Positions 18,182 through 29,067 are shown, numbered from the stretch's first letter. The stretch: 64,000 bases of DNA from Erythrobacter sp. SD-21 (GCF_000181515.1 NZ_ABCG01000003.1:300894-364893), one strand, 5' to 3'. Program-made: numbers and translations. Notes: a model not told the origin generated them from the sequence alone.

Positions 18182-19153
18182 ATGCGAACCGAGACACTTT
18201 TCCGCGCGCTGGCCGATCCCACGCGCCTCAGGATCATGCGGCTGCTGGGCTCGATGGAGCTGGCGGTCGGGGAGATTGCGCAGGTTCTCGGCCAGAGCCA
18301 GCCCCGCGTGTCGCGCCACATCGGTATCCTCGTGGATGCCGGTCTCGTGGAGCGTCGCCGCGAGGGGAGCTGGATATTCCTGCGCGCGTCGGGCGATGAA
18401 GCCGATGCGCCGCCCGTTCGTTCCGATATCGCACGCCTTCTGACCCGCGCGGAAAGCCTCGACCCCGGCTTCGGCGAATCCTGCGAGAGCGATCGCCAGA
18501 GACTGGCCGAGATCCGTGCCGCACGTGAGGCGCAGGCGCAGAAGTACTTCGCCGACCACGCCCATGACTGGGACGAATTGCGGCGGCTCCATTCGTCCGA
18601 CGAGACGGTCGAGGAGGCGCTAGCCAAGGCGCTCGGAGAAGAAAGCCTCGGGCGCCTGCTCGATATCGGTACGGGCACCGGGCGCATGGCGGAACTGTTC
18701 GCCGAGAAGGCGGAGCATATCGTGGCGCTGGACAAGAGCCTCGCCATGCTCCGCGTGGCGCGGGCGAAACTGCAGCACCTTTCGGCCGAGCAGGTCGAGG
18801 TCGTGCAGGGCGATTTTACCAGCCTGCCGTTCCCGCCGGCCTGTTTCGACACCGTGCTGTTCCATCAGGTGTTGCATTTCGCGCACAGTCCTGCTGCGGC
18901 GCTCTACGAAGCGGCGCGTGTTACGGCTGCGGGCGGGCGGATCGCCATCGTCGATTTCGATGCCCACCAGCACGAGGAACTGCGCGAAAAGCATGCTCAT
19001 GCGCGGCTGGGCTTCGCCAAGACGCAGATGCGCAATCTGCTCGAAGATGCAGGATTCGAACCGCAAGCCCCGATCTCGCTCGACGACGGGGAAATCGGGA
19101 TCAATATCTGGGTCGCGCAACGGCGCCGGCCCGCAGAAAGGAAAACCGCATGA
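18182..19153 (+). CDS. ArsR-family HTH regulator fused to a SAM-dependent methyltransferase domain, probable methionine-cycle regulator
   Basis: A 323-residue fusion. Residues 1 to about 95 are an ArsR winged helix (LFRALADPTRLRIMRLL, recognition helix around SQPRVSRHIGIL), without the cysteine metal ligands of classic ArsR/SmtB sensors. From about residue 120 follows a class I methyltransferase fold with the SAM-binding LLDIGTGTGRMAELF near residue 160. It overlaps metF by 4 bases and heads the metF-metH operon. Related fusions in alphaproteobacteria are thought to sense SAM or S-adenosylhomocysteine; the methyltransferase domain may be the sensor rather than an enzyme. The ATG at 18182 has no Shine-Dalgarno and nearly abuts the candidate operator, suggesting a very short or absent leader. 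Confidence 0.88.
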   Translation: MRTETLFRALADPTRLRIMRLLGSMELAVGEIAQVLGQSQPRVSRHIGILVDAGLVERRREGSWIFLRASGDEADAPPVRSDIARLLTRAESLDPGFGESCESDRQRLAEIRAAREAQAQKYFADHAHDWDELRRLHSSDETVEEALAKALGEESLGRLLDIGTGTGRMAELFAEKAEHIVALDKSLAMLRVARAKLQHLSAEQVEVVQGDFTSLPFPPACFDTVLFHQVLHFAHSPAAALYEAARVTAAGGRIAIVDFDAHQHEELREKHAHARLGFAKTQMRNLLEDAGFEPQAPISLDDGEIGINIWVAQRRRPAERKTA

Positions 19154-20070
19154 GCCCGACGCTCGACCAAATGCGCGAAGCCCAGCGCGCGCTGGAAGCC
19201 CCCCTGTTCTCCGGCCTGCCGGGGGATATTGACGTGAGTTTCGAATTCTTCCCGCCCAAGACGGAGAAGATGGCCGAGACCCTTTGGTCGAGTGTGAAGA
19301 CGCTCGAACCGCTCGACCCGCGTTTCGTGTCGGTGACCTATGGCGCGGGGGGATCGACCCGCGAGCGTACGCATGACGCGGTGCGCCGCATCGTGGCGGA
19401 AACCGGCATTCCCGCCGCCGCCCATCTCACCTGCGTCCAGGCGACGCGCGAGGAAGTGGACGAGGTTGCGCGCCAGTATTGGGAAGAGGGCGTGCGCCAC
19501 ATAGTCGCCCTGCGCGGCGACGCGCCGGATGCGCAGGCCGGCTATGCTCCCCATCCGGGCGGCTACGAGAACGCGGCCGACCTCATCGCGGGCCTCACGA
19601 AGATCGCCGACTTCGAGATTTCGGTGGCCGCCTATCCCGAGGTGCACCCGGATTCGCCGGACCGTCAGTCCGATCTGGACAATCTCAAACGCAAGTTCGA
19701 CGCAGGCGCGACCCGGGCGATCACCCAGTTCTTCTTCGAACCGGAATGCTTCTTCGACTTCCGCGACAAGGCGGCGGCTGCAGGCATCGATGGCGAAATC
19801 GTACCAGGCATCATGCCGGTGATGAGCTTTGCTGCCGTGCAAAAGATGAGTGGCCTGTGCGGAACCGCCATTCCCGACTGGATGGAGGGCCTGTTCGACG
19901 GGCTCGACGAGCGCCCCGCGGCGCGCCAGCTGGTCAGCGCCACCATCGCCGCCGAAATGTGCCGCCGCCTCTATGCTGGCGGCGTGCGCCAGTTTCACTT
20001 CTACACCCTCAACCGCGCCGAACTGAGCTATGCGATATGCCACATGCTCGGTCTGCGCCCGAAAGCGTGA
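19150..20070 (+). CDS. metF: Methylenetetrahydrofolate reductase
   Basis: The 306-residue FAD enzyme reduces 5,10-methylene-THF to 5-methyl-THF, the methyl donor for methionine synthase encoded next. Family motifs are SFEFFPPKTEKM near residue 27, SVTYGAGGSTRERT near residue 59 and the TQFFFEPECFFDF stretch near residue 194. Length equals the usual bacterial enzyme. It overlaps the regulator gene by the ATGA tetranucleotide and is five bases ahead of metH, so regulator, metF and both metH parts are one operon. Confidence 0.95.
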   Translation: MSPTLDQMREAQRALEAPLFSGLPGDIDVSFEFFPPKTEKMAETLWSSVKTLEPLDPRFVSVTYGAGGSTRERTHDAVRRIVAETGIPAAAHLTCVQATREEVDEVARQYWEEGVRHIVALRGDAPDAQAGYAPHPGGYENAADLIAGLTKIADFEISVAAYPEVHPDSPDRQSDLDNLKRKFDAGATRAITQFFFEPECFFDFRDKAAAAGIDGEIVPGIMPVMSFAAVQKMSGLCGTAIPDWMEGLFDGLDERPAARQLVSATIAAEMCRRLYAGGVRQFHFYTLNRAELSYAICHMLGLRPKA

Positions 20071-20075
20071 CCTCC

Positions 20076-21122
20076 ATGTCCAAACGCCAAGAATTCGAAG
20101 CCGCCGCGGCAACGCGTATCCTGATCAAGGACGGCCCCTACGGTACGGAAATCCAGCGCGCCAAGCTGGCGGCGGGGGACTATGCCGGGGATACCGGCCT
20201 GAAGGATGACCAGAAGGGCAATAACGACCTCGTCAACCTGACCCAGCCGCAGGTCATCCGAAAAATCTGCGACAGCTATATCGACGCTGGCGCGCATATC
20301 CTCGCCACCAACACCTTCAACGCCAACCGGATCAGCCAGGCCGATTACGGGGCCGAGCATCTGGTCCACGAAATCAATGTCTCGGCGGCGAAGATCATCC
20401 GCGAGGCCATCGACGAGGCGACAGCGAAGGATGGCGTGCCGCGGTTCGTGGCCGGCGCCATGGGGCCGACCAACAAGACCCTGTCCCTGTCCCCCAATGT
20501 CGAGGACCCGGGCTTTCGCGAAGTCAGTTTCGACGAGATCGTGGAGGTCTATGTCGAACAGGCCCGCGGCCTCATCGAGGGCGGGGCGGACTTCATCCTG
20601 ATCGAGACGGTTTTCGACACGCTCAATTGCAAGGCCGCGGTAATGGCGGTCAAGCAGCTGGAGCGCGAGCTCGGGCAGGACATCCCGCTGATGATCTCGC
20701 TCACGCTGACCGACCTGTCGGGCCGCAATTTGTCGGGCCACACGGTCGAGGCGTTCTGGCACACGGTGCGTCATGCAAAACCGCTGACGATGGGGCTGAA
20801 TTGCAGCTTCGGCGCGGAGCAGCTGCGCCCCCATGTCCAGATCCTCTCGGACATCGCCGATTGCTATCTCATGGCCTATCCCAACGCGGGCCTGCCCAAC
20901 GATCTGGGCGAATATGACGAACTGCCCGAAACCACCGCCGCGCTGACACGGGTCTGGGCCGACAACGGCCGGATCAACGCGCTCGGTGGTTGCTGCGGCT
21001 CCACCCCGGCGCATATCGCCGCCATGGCGAAGAAGGTCGAAGGCGTCGCCCCGCGCGCGCTGCCCACTGTCGACCAGCACATGCGCCTCGCTGGTCTTGA
21101 ACCCTTTACGATTGCTGCCTGA
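20076..21122 (+). CDS. metH: Methionine synthase, homocysteine-binding (N-terminal) polypeptide
   Basis: A 348-residue stand-alone homocysteine S-methyltransferase module equal to the first domain of cobalamin-dependent MetH. The zinc site is visible as GLNCSFG near residue 242 and GGCCGSTP near residue 305, giving three cysteine ligands. The ATG at 20076 is just after the metF stop, and the next gene supplies the folate, cobalamin and activation domains. In E. coli these are one 1227-residue chain; here they are separate polypeptides with a 4-base gap, a split seen in several Sphingomonadales. Joint function as methionine synthase is established from family knowledge and context. Confidence 0.94.
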   Translation: MSKRQEFEAAAATRILIKDGPYGTEIQRAKLAAGDYAGDTGLKDDQKGNNDLVNLTQPQVIRKICDSYIDAGAHILATNTFNANRISQADYGAEHLVHEINVSAAKIIREAIDEATAKDGVPRFVAGAMGPTNKTLSLSPNVEDPGFREVSFDEIVEVYVEQARGLIEGGADFILIETVFDTLNCKAAVMAVKQLERELGQDIPLMISLTLTDLSGRNLSGHTVEAFWHTVRHAKPLTMGLNCSFGAEQLRPHVQILSDIADCYLMAYPNAGLPNDLGEYDELPETTAALTRVWADNGRINALGGCCGSTPAHIAAMAKKVEGVAPRALPTVDQHMRLAGLEPFTIAA

Positions 21123-21126
21123 ACCT

Positions 21127-23754
21127 ATGTCCGACCTAACGACTGCCCGCTTCGTCAATATCGGCGAACGCACCAATGTGACCGGCTCGGCCCGGTTCAA
21201 GAAGCTGATCCTTGCCGACGATTACGAAACCGCCGTGGAGGTCGCGCGCGACCAGGTGGAGAACGGCGCGCAGGTGATCGACGTCAATATGGACGAAGGC
21301 CTGCTCGACGCGACCAAGGCCATGACTACCTTCCTCAAGCTGATCGCCGCCGAACCCGATATCGCGCGGGTGCCGGTGATGATCGACAGTTCCAAGTGGG
21401 ACGTGATCGAGGCGGGTCTCAAATGTGTATCCGGCAAGCCGATCGTCAATTCGATCAGCATGAAGGAAGGCGAGGATGCGTTTCTCGACCACGCCCGCAA
21501 ATGCATGGACTATGGCGCCGCCGTGGTCGTGATGGCCTTCGACGAGGAGGGGCAAGCGGACACGAAAAACCGCAAGGTCGAAATCTGCGGCCGCGCCTAT
21601 GATTTGCTGATCGGCATCGGCTTCCCGCCCGAAGACATTATCTTCGACCCCAACGTCTTTGCCGTTGCGACCGGCATCGAGGAGCACGACCGCTACGGGC
21701 TCGATTTCATCGAGGCGGTGCGCGAGATCAAGCAGCGCTGTCCGCTGGTCAAGACGAGTGGCGGCCTCTCCAACCTCTCCTTCAGCTTTCGCGGCAACGA
21801 GACCGTGCGCCGCGCGATGCATTCGGTGTTCCTGTTCCACGCGATTCCGGCAGGGCTCGACATGGCGATCGTCAACGCGGGCCAGCTCGACGTCTACGAC
21901 CAGATCGACCCGGAACTGCGCGAAGCCTGCGAGGACGTGATCCTCATGCGGCGTCCGGAAGCGACGGAGCGTCTGATCGCGCTCGCCGAAAGCTATCGCG
22001 GCAAGAGCGCAGCGGACGAAAAGGCCGCGGAGGAATGGCGCGGCTGGGACGTGAAGAGGCGGCTCGAGCACGCGCTGGTCAAGGGGATCGACGCCCATGT
22101 CGTCGACGACACCGAAGAGGCGCGCGAGCTGATCGCAGCTGGCGGCGGCCGCCCGATCGAAGTCATCGAAGGCCCCTTGATGGACGGCATGAACGTCGTC
22201 GGCGACCTCTTCGGCAGCGGCAAGATGTTCCTGCCGCAGGTGGTCAAATCCGCGCGCGTCATGAAGAAGGCTGTCGCCCACCTTATCCCCTTCATCGAGG
22301 CGGAGAAGGACGCGCTGCCCGAGGAAGAGCGCAAGGCCAAGGGCAAGATCGTGATGGCGACCGTGAAGGGCGACGTGCACGATATCGGCAAGAACATCGT
22401 CGGCGTGGTCCTACAGTGCAACGGCTACGAAGTGATCGACCTTGGCGTCATGGTGCCTTGGGCCAAGATCCTCGAAACCGCGCGCGAGGAAAAGGCGGAT
22501 ATGATCGGCCTGTCCGGCCTCATCACGCCCTCGCTCGACGAGATGGTGACCGTGGCCGAGGAGATGCAGGCGGCGGGAATGGACATGCCACTGCTGATCG
22601 GCGGCGCGACCACCAGCAAGGTCCACACCGCGCTGCGTATCGACAAGGCCTATGAAGGCCCTGTGATCCACGTTCTCGACGCCAGCCGCGCGGTGGGCGT
22701 CGCCAGCCGTCTCCTGTCCGACACCCAGCGCGACGAGTTCGTGGAGACGACGGCGGCCGATTACGTGAAGGTGCGCGAGGCGCGCGAGGGAAAGGCGCAG
22801 AGCGTCCTCCTCGGTCTCGAGGAAGCGCGCGCCAACGCCTACGATCCCTTCTATTCCGATCGCGCGGCCCCGCCGCTGCGCCCGGGCATCCATAGCTTCG
22901 ACAACTGGTCGCTGGAGGATTTGCGCGAGTGCATCGACTGGACACCCTTCTTCCGTGCCTGGGAACTGCACGGGACCTATCCCAAGATTCTCGATGACGA
23001 GGTGGTGGGCGAAACCGCGCAGCAATTGAAGGCCGATGCCGATGCCATGCTCGACCGCATCATTGCCGGCCAGTGGCTGACGGCAAAGGGTGTGGCGGGC
23101 TTCTGGCCCTGTGCGCGCGATGGCGACGATGTAACGCTCCACCTGGCCGACCGCGAGGAGCGGGTGGTGCTTCCTTTCCTGCGCCAGCAAATCAAGAAAA
23201 GCCGCGAGCGCGCCAATATGTGCCTTGCCGACTTCATCGATCCGGCGGGCGACTGGATCGGCGGCTTTGCCGTCGGCATCCACGGGATCGAAGAGCATTC
23301 CAAGCGCTTTCAGGAGGACAAGGACGATTACTCCGATATTCTCCTCAAAGCGCTGGCCGACCGCTTCGCCGAGGCTTTTGCCGAACGTCTCCACCAGCAC
23401 GTGCGCACCGATTTGTGGGGCTACGCGCCGCAGGAACAGCTCACAAACGAGGCGCTGATCAAGGAAGAGTATCGCGGCATCCGCCCGGCTCCCGGCTATC
23501 CGGCCTGTCCCGATCACAGCCTCAAGCCGATCTTGTTCGACCTGCTCGACGTGGAGGCCAACGCCGGCCTCACCCTGACCGAGAATTTCGCCATGCTGCC
23601 GACGGCTGCGGTGAGCGGCCTCTATTTCGGCCATCCCGAAGCGCAATATTTCGGCGTGGCGCGCATCGGGCGCGACCAGCTGGAAGACTACTCCGCGCGG
23701 CGCGGTGTGGATATCGCCACGGCGGAACGCTGGCTCAGGCCCAATCTGGATTGA
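21127..23754 (+). CDS. metH: Methionine synthase, folate/cobalamin/activation polypeptide
   Basis: An 875-residue protein with the remaining domains of MetH: pterin-binding barrel from the N-terminus ([19 protein letters not shown]), the cobalamin cap helices near residue 330-400, the Rossmann cobalamin-binding domain with the axial-histidine motif [12 protein letters not shown] near residue 415 and the [14 protein letters not shown] loop near residue 494, and the C-terminal SAM-binding activation domain ([17 protein letters not shown] near residue 780). It transfers a methyl group from methyl-THF through cobalamin to homocysteine bound by the preceding polypeptide. The glycine riboswitch of the gcv operon begins 68 bases after the stop. 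Confidence 0.95.
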   Translation: MSDLTTARFVNIGERTNVTGSARFKKLILADDYETAVEVARDQVENGAQVIDVNMDEGLLDATKAMTTFLKLIAAEPDIARVPVMIDSSKWDVIEAGLKCVSGKPIVNSISMKEGEDAFLDHARKCMDYGAAVVVMAFDEEGQADTKNRKVEICGRAYDLLIGIGFPPEDIIFDPNVFAVATGIEEHDRYGLDFIEAVREIKQRCPLVKTSGGLSNLSFSFRGNETVRRAMHSVFLFHAIPAGLDMAIVNAGQLDVYDQIDPELREACEDVILMRRPEATERLIALAESYRGKSAADEKAAEEWRGWDVKRRLEHALVKGIDAHVVDDTEEARELIAAGGGRPIEVIEGPLMDGMNVVGDLFGSGKMFLPQVVKSARVMKKAVAHLIPFIEAEKDALPEEERKAKGKIVMATVKGDVHDIGKNIVGVVLQCNGYEVIDLGVMVPWAKILETAREEKADMIGLSGLITPSLDEMVTVAEEMQAAGMDMPLLIGGATTSKVHTALRIDKAYEGPVIHVLDASRAVGVASRLLSDTQRDEFVETTAADYVKVREAREGKAQSVLLGLEEARANAYDPFYSDRAAPPLRPGIHSFDNWSLEDLRECIDWTPFFRAWELHGTYPKILDDEVVGETAQQLKADADAMLDRIIAGQWLTAKGVAGFWPCARDGDDVTLHLADREERVVLPFLRQQIKKSRERANMCLADFIDPAGDWIGGFAVGIHGIEEHSKRFQEDKDDYSDILLKALADRFAEAFAERLHQHVRTDLWGYAPQEQLTNEALIKEEYRGIRPAPGYPACPDHSLKPILFDLLDVEANAGLTLTENFAMLPTAAVSGLYFGHPEAQYFGVARIGRDQLEDYSARRGVDIATAERWLRPNLD

Positions 23755-23821
23755 CCCCGCGCGCATAGTCGCGCAGGGCGTTTCGCGTCGGCCAAGGAAG
23801 CGATTCTGCGGCGGGCGCGCA

Positions 23822-24010
23822 CGGGAGAGCCTGTGCGGGGGACACCCGCACAGCGCCGAAGGAGCAACCGCCCCGGAAACTCTCAGGCCAACGGACCGTG
23901 CGCTGCCATCGACACTCTGGAAAGCGTCGCAGCTTCGTGCCGTGGCCACCGAAGGGGTAAGCGCGCTCATCTGCGCGCCAGTCTCTCAGGTTTCCCGACA
24001 GAGGGGGCAT
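23822..24010 (+). promoter_or_regulatory. Tandem glycine riboswitch upstream of gcvT
   Basis: Two consecutive glycine aptamers can be read. The first contains GGGAGAG at 23823-23829, GCGCCGAAGGAGCAA near 23853 and AAACTCTCAGG near 23878-23888. The second contains CTCTGGAAAGC from 23915, CCACCGAAGGGGTAAGC near 23947 and GTCTCTCAGG near 23981, closed by CTCTG (23915-23919) pairing with CAGAG (23999-24003). These are the conserved cores of the gcvT RNA element, which turns on glycine cleavage genes when glycine is abundant. A terminator-like hairpin and the gcvT start follow directly. The region from 23755 to 24064 holds only this element. Confidence 0.95.
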
Positions 24011-24052
24011 GGGTTGGTTTTCGCGTGCCGCACGGCGCGCCCCCATGCTTTT
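24003..24052 (+). terminator. Terminator hairpin of the glycine riboswitch expression platform
   Basis: GCATGGG at 24007-24013 pairs perfectly with CCCATGC at 24042-24048, extendable by flanking G and C runs, and is followed by TTTT at 24049-24052. The upstream arm abuts the closing stem of the second aptamer (through 24003), as expected if glycine binding decides whether this hairpin forms. The gcvT ribosome-binding site follows it at once. Confidence 0.7.
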
Positions 24053-24064
24053 GAAGGACGGGAC

Positions 24065-25240
24065 TTGAGCGAAGAACACGACAACACCGATGGTGAAATC
24101 CAGACGCTGCCGCTGGACGCATGGCATCGCCGCAAGGGCGCGCGCATGGTGCCCTTTGCCGGTTACGAGATGCCGATCCAGTACGAAGGCATCGTCGCCG
24201 AACACAACTGGACGCGCGAGCAAGCGGGCCTGTTCGATGTGAGCCACATGGGCCAGCTGATGGTTACGGGCGACAAGGCCGCCGAGGAACTCGAAAAGCT
24301 CCTGCCCGGCGCCATCTCATCGCTGAAGCCCGGCCGCACGCGCTATTCGCTGCTGATGGCCGAAAATGGCGGCATTCTCGACGATCTCATGGTCACCAAC
24401 GCCACGTCTTGGATCGAAGGTGAAGAGGAGGAAGGCACGGAAGGCCACTGGGGTGATCCCGCCTATTACCTCGTCGTCAACGGCGCGATGAAGTGGAACG
24501 ATATCGCCCACCTTCGCGAGCATCTCGACGACGATGTTACGCTCGCCCACATGGATGACCACGCGCTGGTCGCCTTGCAGGGGCCGAACGCCGCGACGGC
24601 GCTCAATCGCGTGATGCGCAACGTCATCGACGACATGGTCTTCATGGACTCGGTCTGCCACGATTTCGGCGAATGGCCGCTGCGCATCACCCGCTCGGGC
24701 TATACCGGCGAAGACGGCTTCGAGATTTCGCTTCCGGCCGAGCACGCAGAGACCTTCTGCAACCGCCTGTGCGCCGAAATCGAAGTGCGCCCCATCGGCC
24801 TCGGCGCGCGCGACAGCCTGCGCCTGGAAGCGGGCCTTCCGCTCTACGGCCACGACATCACCACCGAGACCGATCCCGTTTCCGCCGACCTCCTCTTCGC
24901 GCTGACCAAGAAGCGCCGCGAGGAAGGCGGCTGGATGGGCCATGAAGCGGTCGCCAAGGTGCTTGCCGATGGGCCGGCGCAAAAGCGCGTCGGCCTCGAC
25001 ATCGAAGGCCGCCTGCCGGCCCGCGAAGGCGCGCTGGTCTATTCGGGCGACAAACAGGTCGGCCGCGTCACCAGCGGCGGCTTCTCGCCAACGCTCCAGC
25101 GCCCGATCGCCATGGCCTATATAGACACCGCGCTCGCTTCCGAAGGAACCGAAGTCGAGGTCGAGGTTCGTAACAAGAAACTGTCTGCGAAGGTTGCATC
25201 GATGCCCTTCGTCCCCCACCGCTATCACAGAGGGAAGTGA
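24065..25240 (+). CDS. gcvT: Glycine cleavage system T protein (aminomethyltransferase)
   Basis: The 391-residue T protein transfers the methylene group from the H-protein-bound aminomethyl intermediate to tetrahydrofolate, releasing ammonia. Motifs include [12 protein letters not shown] near residue 30, [11 protein letters not shown] near residue 56, [12 protein letters not shown] near residue 216 and [19 protein letters not shown] near residue 248. The start is TTG at 24065, preceded by AAGGA with normal spacing; no ATG or GTG in frame gives a complete N-terminus. A mildly acidic insertion ([11 protein letters not shown]) near residue 120 lengthens it slightly. The gene is controlled by the upstream glycine riboswitch and is four bases from gcvH. 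Confidence 0.95.
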   Translation: MSEEHDNTDGEIQTLPLDAWHRRKGARMVPFAGYEMPIQYEGIVAEHNWTREQAGLFDVSHMGQLMVTGDKAAEELEKLLPGAISSLKPGRTRYSLLMAENGGILDDLMVTNATSWIEGEEEEGTEGHWGDPAYYLVVNGAMKWNDIAHLREHLDDDVTLAHMDDHALVALQGPNAATALNRVMRNVIDDMVFMDSVCHDFGEWPLRITRSGYTGEDGFEISLPAEHAETFCNRLCAEIEVRPIGLGARDSLRLEAGLPLYGHDITTETDPVSADLLFALTKKRREEGGWMGHEAVAKVLADGPAQKRVGLDIEGRLPAREGALVYSGDKQVGRVTSGGFSPTLQRPIAMAYIDTALASEGTEVEVEVRNKKLSAKVASMPFVPHRYHRGK

Positions 25241-25244
25241 CCTG

Positions 25245-25616
25245 ATGGCCCGTTATTTCACCGATGAACACGAATGGATCGACTTGGAAGGCGACACCGC
25301 CACGGTCGGCATCACCGATTTCGCGCAAGGCCAGCTGGGCGACATCGTCTTCGTCGAACTGCCTGAAGTCGGCACCATGGTCGAAAAGGGCAAGGACGCC
25401 GCCGTGGTCGAAAGCGTCAAGGCGGCGAGCGACGTTTACGCGCCTCTGTCGGGCGAGGTCGTCGAGGTGAACGACGGGCTGGAAGACGATCCCGCGCTCG
25501 TCAATTCCTCGCCCGAGGAAGACGGCTGGTTCTTCAAGATGGCGATCTCCGACAAGTCCGAGCTCGAAGGGCTGATGGACGACAAGGCCTACAAGAGCTT
25601 CTGCGACGGGCTTTGA
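25245..25616 (+). CDS. gcvH: Glycine cleavage system H protein (lipoyl carrier)
   Basis: The 123-residue carrier shuttles the aminomethyl group between the P, T and L proteins on a lipoyl arm. The lipoylated lysine is Lys59 in the ESVKAAS motif. Length and the conserved FTDEHEWI start and EEDGWFFKM end match the family. The ATG at 25245 is chosen because it follows the gcvT stop by four bases. The stop codon TGA shares its A with the ATG of the following lipoprotein gene (TGATG). Confidence 0.96.
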   Translation: MARYFTDEHEWIDLEGDTATVGITDFAQGQLGDIVFVELPEVGTMVEKGKDAAVVESVKAASDVYAPLSGEVVEVNDGLEDDPALVNSSPEEDGWFFKMAISDKSELEGLMDDKAYKSFCDGL

Positions 25617-26059
25617 TGCGGGCGACAACCGTCCCGATCCTGGTCGTCAGCTTGACGGGCTGTGCGGAAGCAAGTCCCACGGCCGATGGTGAGAACGAGT
25701 TGGTGGGGATTGTCACTCCCGCTCAAGTGGGAGCGAATATTCACGATTGGGATGGTCAGATCGTCACAGTCGAAGGTTGGCTAGGTCGCTGTGAGGAGCT
25801 TGATTGCATGCTGTATTCCGACCCAGCCGATCGTAAGATTCTTGAGCAAGGAGGAGAATGGTCGACCGCTCAGGAGCACGCTTTGCGGCGTACCCTAAGT
25901 GTGGGTGCTGACGATACCTTCGACGCTTCCGCCCTTCCTCTGCAAAACAGTCGGGTTCGAATACGAGGTCGTGTTAACGATATGTGTTGGCCGGCAAATT
26001 GTTCTGATCGCGCGCCCGACATAGAGCCACTTTCAATTCAACCTGCCGAGACAAATTAA
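25616..26059 (+). CDS. Hypothetical lipoprotein inserted in the gcv operon
   Basis: A 147-residue predicted lipoprotein: signal [16 protein letters not shown] with Cys16 as lipidation site. The mature part has two beta-rich segments, IVTVEGWLGRCEELDCML near residue 46 and RVRIRGRVNDMCWP near residue 115, that look like a small OB-like or beta-barrel fold with four cysteines (CEELDC and MCWPANC) able to form disulfides. I do not recognise a family. It starts on the last base of gcvH and ends flush with gcvPA. Its base composition is lower in GC than its neighbours (33 of 60 in 25741-25800, against 40 of 60 in 26701-26760), which suggests a later insertion. A function in glycine cleavage is not implied. 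Confidence 0.7.
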   Translation: MRATTVPILVVSLTGCAEASPTADGENELVGIVTPAQVGANIHDWDGQIVTVEGWLGRCEELDCMLYSDPADRKILEQGGEWSTAQEHALRRTLSVGADDTFDASALPLQNSRVRIRGRVNDMCWPANCSDRAPDIEPLSIQPAETN

Positions 26060-27427
26060 ATGCGCTACCTACCCCTGACTGACGCCGACCGTTCGGCAAT
26101 GCTTGAGAAAATCGGTGCGCCCGATGTGGACGCGTTGTTTGTCGATGTGCCCGAAGAAGCGCGGCTCGACGGGCCGATCCACGGGCTGCCGATGCACGCC
26201 AGCGAAATGGCGGTCGAAAAGCATATGCGCCGCCTGTCGAAGAAGAACCTGGCCGCTTCCGATGCAGCCTTCTTCCTCGGTGCAGGGGCGTACAAGCACC
26301 ATGTCCCGGCATCCGTCGACCACATCATCCAGCGCGGCGAGTTCCTGACCGCCTACACGCCCTACCAGCCGGAAATCGCACAGGGCACGCTGCAGATGCT
26401 GTTCGAATTCCAGAGCCAGGTCGCGCATCTCTATGGCTGCGCGGTGGCCAACGCCTCGATGTACGATGGCTCGACCGCCTGCTGGGAAGCGGTCGCGATG
26501 GCGAGCCGCGTCGCCCGCGGCAAGAAGCGCAAGGTCGTGCTCTCGGGCGCGCTGCACCCGCATTACGCCGAGGTCGTGAAGACCATGGCGAAGTTCACCG
26601 ACGACGAGATCGCCCACGCCAAACCCGCGATGCAGGCGGAGCCGGACAACGCCGGGCTGATGGCGCGGATCGACGACGACACCAGCTGCGTCGTGGTGCA
26701 ATATCCCGACATCCTCGGCCGCGTGACCGACCTCCAGCCGATCGCCGATGCCGCGCATGAAAAGGGCGCGCTGCTGATCGTCGTCAACACCGAGCCGGTA
26801 GCTCTGGGTGCGATCAAGTCGCCCGGCGAAATGGGAGCGGATATCGTGGTGGGCGAAGGCCAGTCGATCGGCGTCGGCCTCCAGTTCGGTGGACCCTACC
26901 TCGGCCTCTTCGCCGTGCGCGATCCCAAGCATGTCCGCATGATGCCCGGCCGCCTCTGCGGCGAAACGCAGGACGCGGAAGGCAAGCGCGGCTATGTGCT
27001 GACGCTGAGCACACGCGAGCAGCATATCCGCCGCGAGAAGGCGACGTCGAATATCTGCACCAACTCCGGCCTCTGCGCGCTGGCGTTCAGCGTCCACATG
27101 ACGCTGCTGGGCGAGAAGGGCCTGCGTCAGCTTGCCGCCGAGAACCATCGTCTCGCCCGCATCGCAGCCGACAAACTGGCCCAAGTGCCGGGCGTTTCGG
27201 TCCTCAACGACAGTTTCTTCAACGAATTCACCATCCGTCTCGGCCAGGACGCCCGCACAGTGGTGCGCCGCCTCGCCAAGGATAACGTACTTGCGGGCGT
27301 GTCGCTCGGCCGCCTGTTCCCGAGCCATGAGGATCTGTCCGACGGCCTCATCGTTGCGGTCACTGAGGCCACTACGGAGGAGGATATCGATACCCTCGTT
27401 TCCGCACTGAAGGAGGCGCTGGCATGA
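26060..27427 (+). CDS. gcvPA: Glycine dehydrogenase (decarboxylating) subunit 1
   Basis: The 455-residue alpha half of the two-subunit P protein, which decarboxylates glycine and loads the aminomethyl group on the H protein. It shows the family N-terminus [14 protein letters not shown] and motifs [13 protein letters not shown] near residue 72, [16 protein letters not shown] near residue 97 and [16 protein letters not shown] near residue 328. The PLP-binding lysine is in subunit 2. The ATG directly follows the stop of the lipoprotein gene; the end overlaps gcvPB by ATGA. Confidence 0.95.
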   Translation: MRYLPLTDADRSAMLEKIGAPDVDALFVDVPEEARLDGPIHGLPMHASEMAVEKHMRRLSKKNLAASDAAFFLGAGAYKHHVPASVDHIIQRGEFLTAYTPYQPEIAQGTLQMLFEFQSQVAHLYGCAVANASMYDGSTACWEAVAMASRVARGKKRKVVLSGALHPHYAEVVKTMAKFTDDEIAHAKPAMQAEPDNAGLMARIDDDTSCVVVQYPDILGRVTDLQPIADAAHEKGALLIVVNTEPVALGAIKSPGEMGADIVVGEGQSIGVGLQFGGPYLGLFAVRDPKHVRMMPGRLCGETQDAEGKRGYVLTLSTREQHIRREKATSNICTNSGLCALAFSVHMTLLGEKGLRQLAAENHRLARIAADKLAQVPGVSVLNDSFFNEFTIRLGQDARTVVRRLAKDNVLAGVSLGRLFPSHEDLSDGLIVAVTEATTEEDIDTLVSALKEALA

Positions 27428-29049
27428 GCACTCCCAACCAGTCCGGCTGGAAGCCCGGCAGCCCCGTCCAGGATCACAACGCCATGACCGGTCCCGACAC
27501 CGTCACCGGCAACCGCGCGCTGATGCTCGAGGAACCGCTGATCTTCGAAATCGGCACCACCGAGACGACGGGCGTCGACCTGCCCGAAGCCACCAGTGGT
27601 TCGAACCGCCTAGGCGGACTCGAGCGTAGCGATGCCATCGGCCTTCCGGGTCTTTCCGAGCCGGAAACTGTGCGCCACTACACGCGCCTCAGCCGCCAGA
27701 ATTACGCCATCGACCTCGGGCTCTTCCCGCTCGGCAGCTGCACGATGAAGCACAACCCGCGCCTCAACGAAAAGGTCGCGCGGATGCCCGGTTTTGCCGA
27801 TGTCCACCCGCTGCAGCCGGTCGATACGGTGCGCGGCGCGCTCGAGGTCATCAACGAACTCGCGTTCTGGCTGATCGACCTCACCGGCATGCACGGCGTC
27901 GCGATGAGCCCCAAGGCGGGCGCGCATGGCGAATTGTGCGGCATCCTCTGCATCCGCGCTGCGCTGGAAGCGCGGGGCGATGCCCGCAAGGTCATTCTCG
28001 TGCCCGAAAGCGCGCATGGCACCAACCCCGCCACCGCCGCCTTCGCCGGCTACGAGATCGAGGACATTCCGGCCAACAGCGACGGCCGCGTCGATCTCGA
28101 TGCCTTGAAGAGCCGCCTTGGCCCCGATGTCGCGGGCGTGATGATCACCAACCCCTCGACGCTCGGCCTGTTCGAGCGCGACCTCAAGGCCATTTCCGAT
28201 GCGGTCCACGAGGCGGGCGGCTTCGTTTATTGCGACGGCGCGAATTTCAACGCCATCGTCGGCAAGGTCCGACCCGGCGATCTTGGCGTCGATGCGATGC
28301 ACATCAACCTGCACAAGACATTCTCCACCCCGCATGGCGGCGGCGGCCCGGGTTCGGGCCCGGTGGTGCTGTCCGAAGCACTCAGCCCCTTCGCTCCGCT
28401 GCCTTATACCGCGCGCACGAAGGACGGGGTCGTCCACCTTGTCGAGGAAGAGGATGCCGACGCTTTTTCCGAAGAGCATTTCGGTGGTCGGATGGAGCAC
28501 TTCGGCCGCATGACCGCCTTCCACGGCCAGATGGGCATGTTCACCCGCGCGCTGGCTTATATCCTCAGCCACGGTGCGGACGGGCTGCGGCAGGTGGCGG
28601 AAGATGCGGTGCTCAACGCCAACTACATCCTGCGCAGCCTCGAGGACTTGCTCGACGCGCCTTTCGGCCACAGCGGCCCCTGCATGCACGAAGCTCTGTT
28701 CAGCGATAAGGGTTTCGCCGAGGACATCTCGACGCTCGATCTTGCCAAGGCGCTGATCGACGAGGGCTACCACCCGATGACCATGTATTTCCCACTGGTG
28801 GTGCATGGCGCAATGCTGGTGGAGCCGACCGAGACCGAGAGCAAGGCAGCGCTCGACCAGTTCATCACGGCGCTGCGCAGCGTGGCGAAACGGGCGCGCG
28901 CGGGCGACGAAAGCCTCAAGACCGCGCCGCATTACGCGCCGCGCCGTCGCCTCGACGAGACGCTGGCCGCGCGCAAACCCGTGCTGGCGTGGGAAGAACC
29001 GAGCCCTCCCGGTGGCACGCCGACGATGAGCGAGCAGGGCGGGCGGTAA
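27424..29049 (+). CDS. gcvPB: Glycine dehydrogenase (decarboxylating) subunit 2
   Basis: The 541-residue beta half of P protein, carrying PLP on Lys298 in [17 protein letters not shown]. Other motifs are [19 protein letters not shown] near residue 93 and [10 protein letters not shown] near residue 164. An N-terminal extension of about 20 residues and a proline-rich C-terminal tail are seen relative to short homologues. With gcvT, gcvH and gcvPA it makes up the glycine cleavage system apart from the L protein, which is normally encoded elsewhere. The operon links one-carbon units to metF/metH just upstream. Confidence 0.95.
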   Translation: MSTPNQSGWKPGSPVQDHNAMTGPDTVTGNRALMLEEPLIFEIGTTETTGVDLPEATSGSNRLGGLERSDAIGLPGLSEPETVRHYTRLSRQNYAIDLGLFPLGSCTMKHNPRLNEKVARMPGFADVHPLQPVDTVRGALEVINELAFWLIDLTGMHGVAMSPKAGAHGELCGILCIRAALEARGDARKVILVPESAHGTNPATAAFAGYEIEDIPANSDGRVDLDALKSRLGPDVAGVMITNPSTLGLFERDLKAISDAVHEAGGFVYCDGANFNAIVGKVRPGDLGVDAMHINLHKTFSTPHGGGGPGSGPVVLSEALSPFAPLPYTARTKDGVVHLVEEEDADAFSEEHFGGRMEHFGRMTAFHGQMGMFTRALAYILSHGADGLRQVAEDAVLNANYILRSLEDLLDAPFGHSGPCMHEALFSDKGFAEDISTLDLAKALIDEGYHPMTMYFPLVVHGAMLVEPTETESKAALDQFITALRSVAKRARAGDESLKTAPHYAPRRRLDETLAARKPVLAWEEPSPPGGTPTMSEQGGR

Positions 29050-29067
29050 GCGTCTCCTCATGCGGAC

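Noticed and set aside
20071..21130. Possible frameshift or assembly break in metH
   Set aside because: The two parts end and begin cleanly at domain borders with proper start and stop codons, as in other genomes with split MetH.
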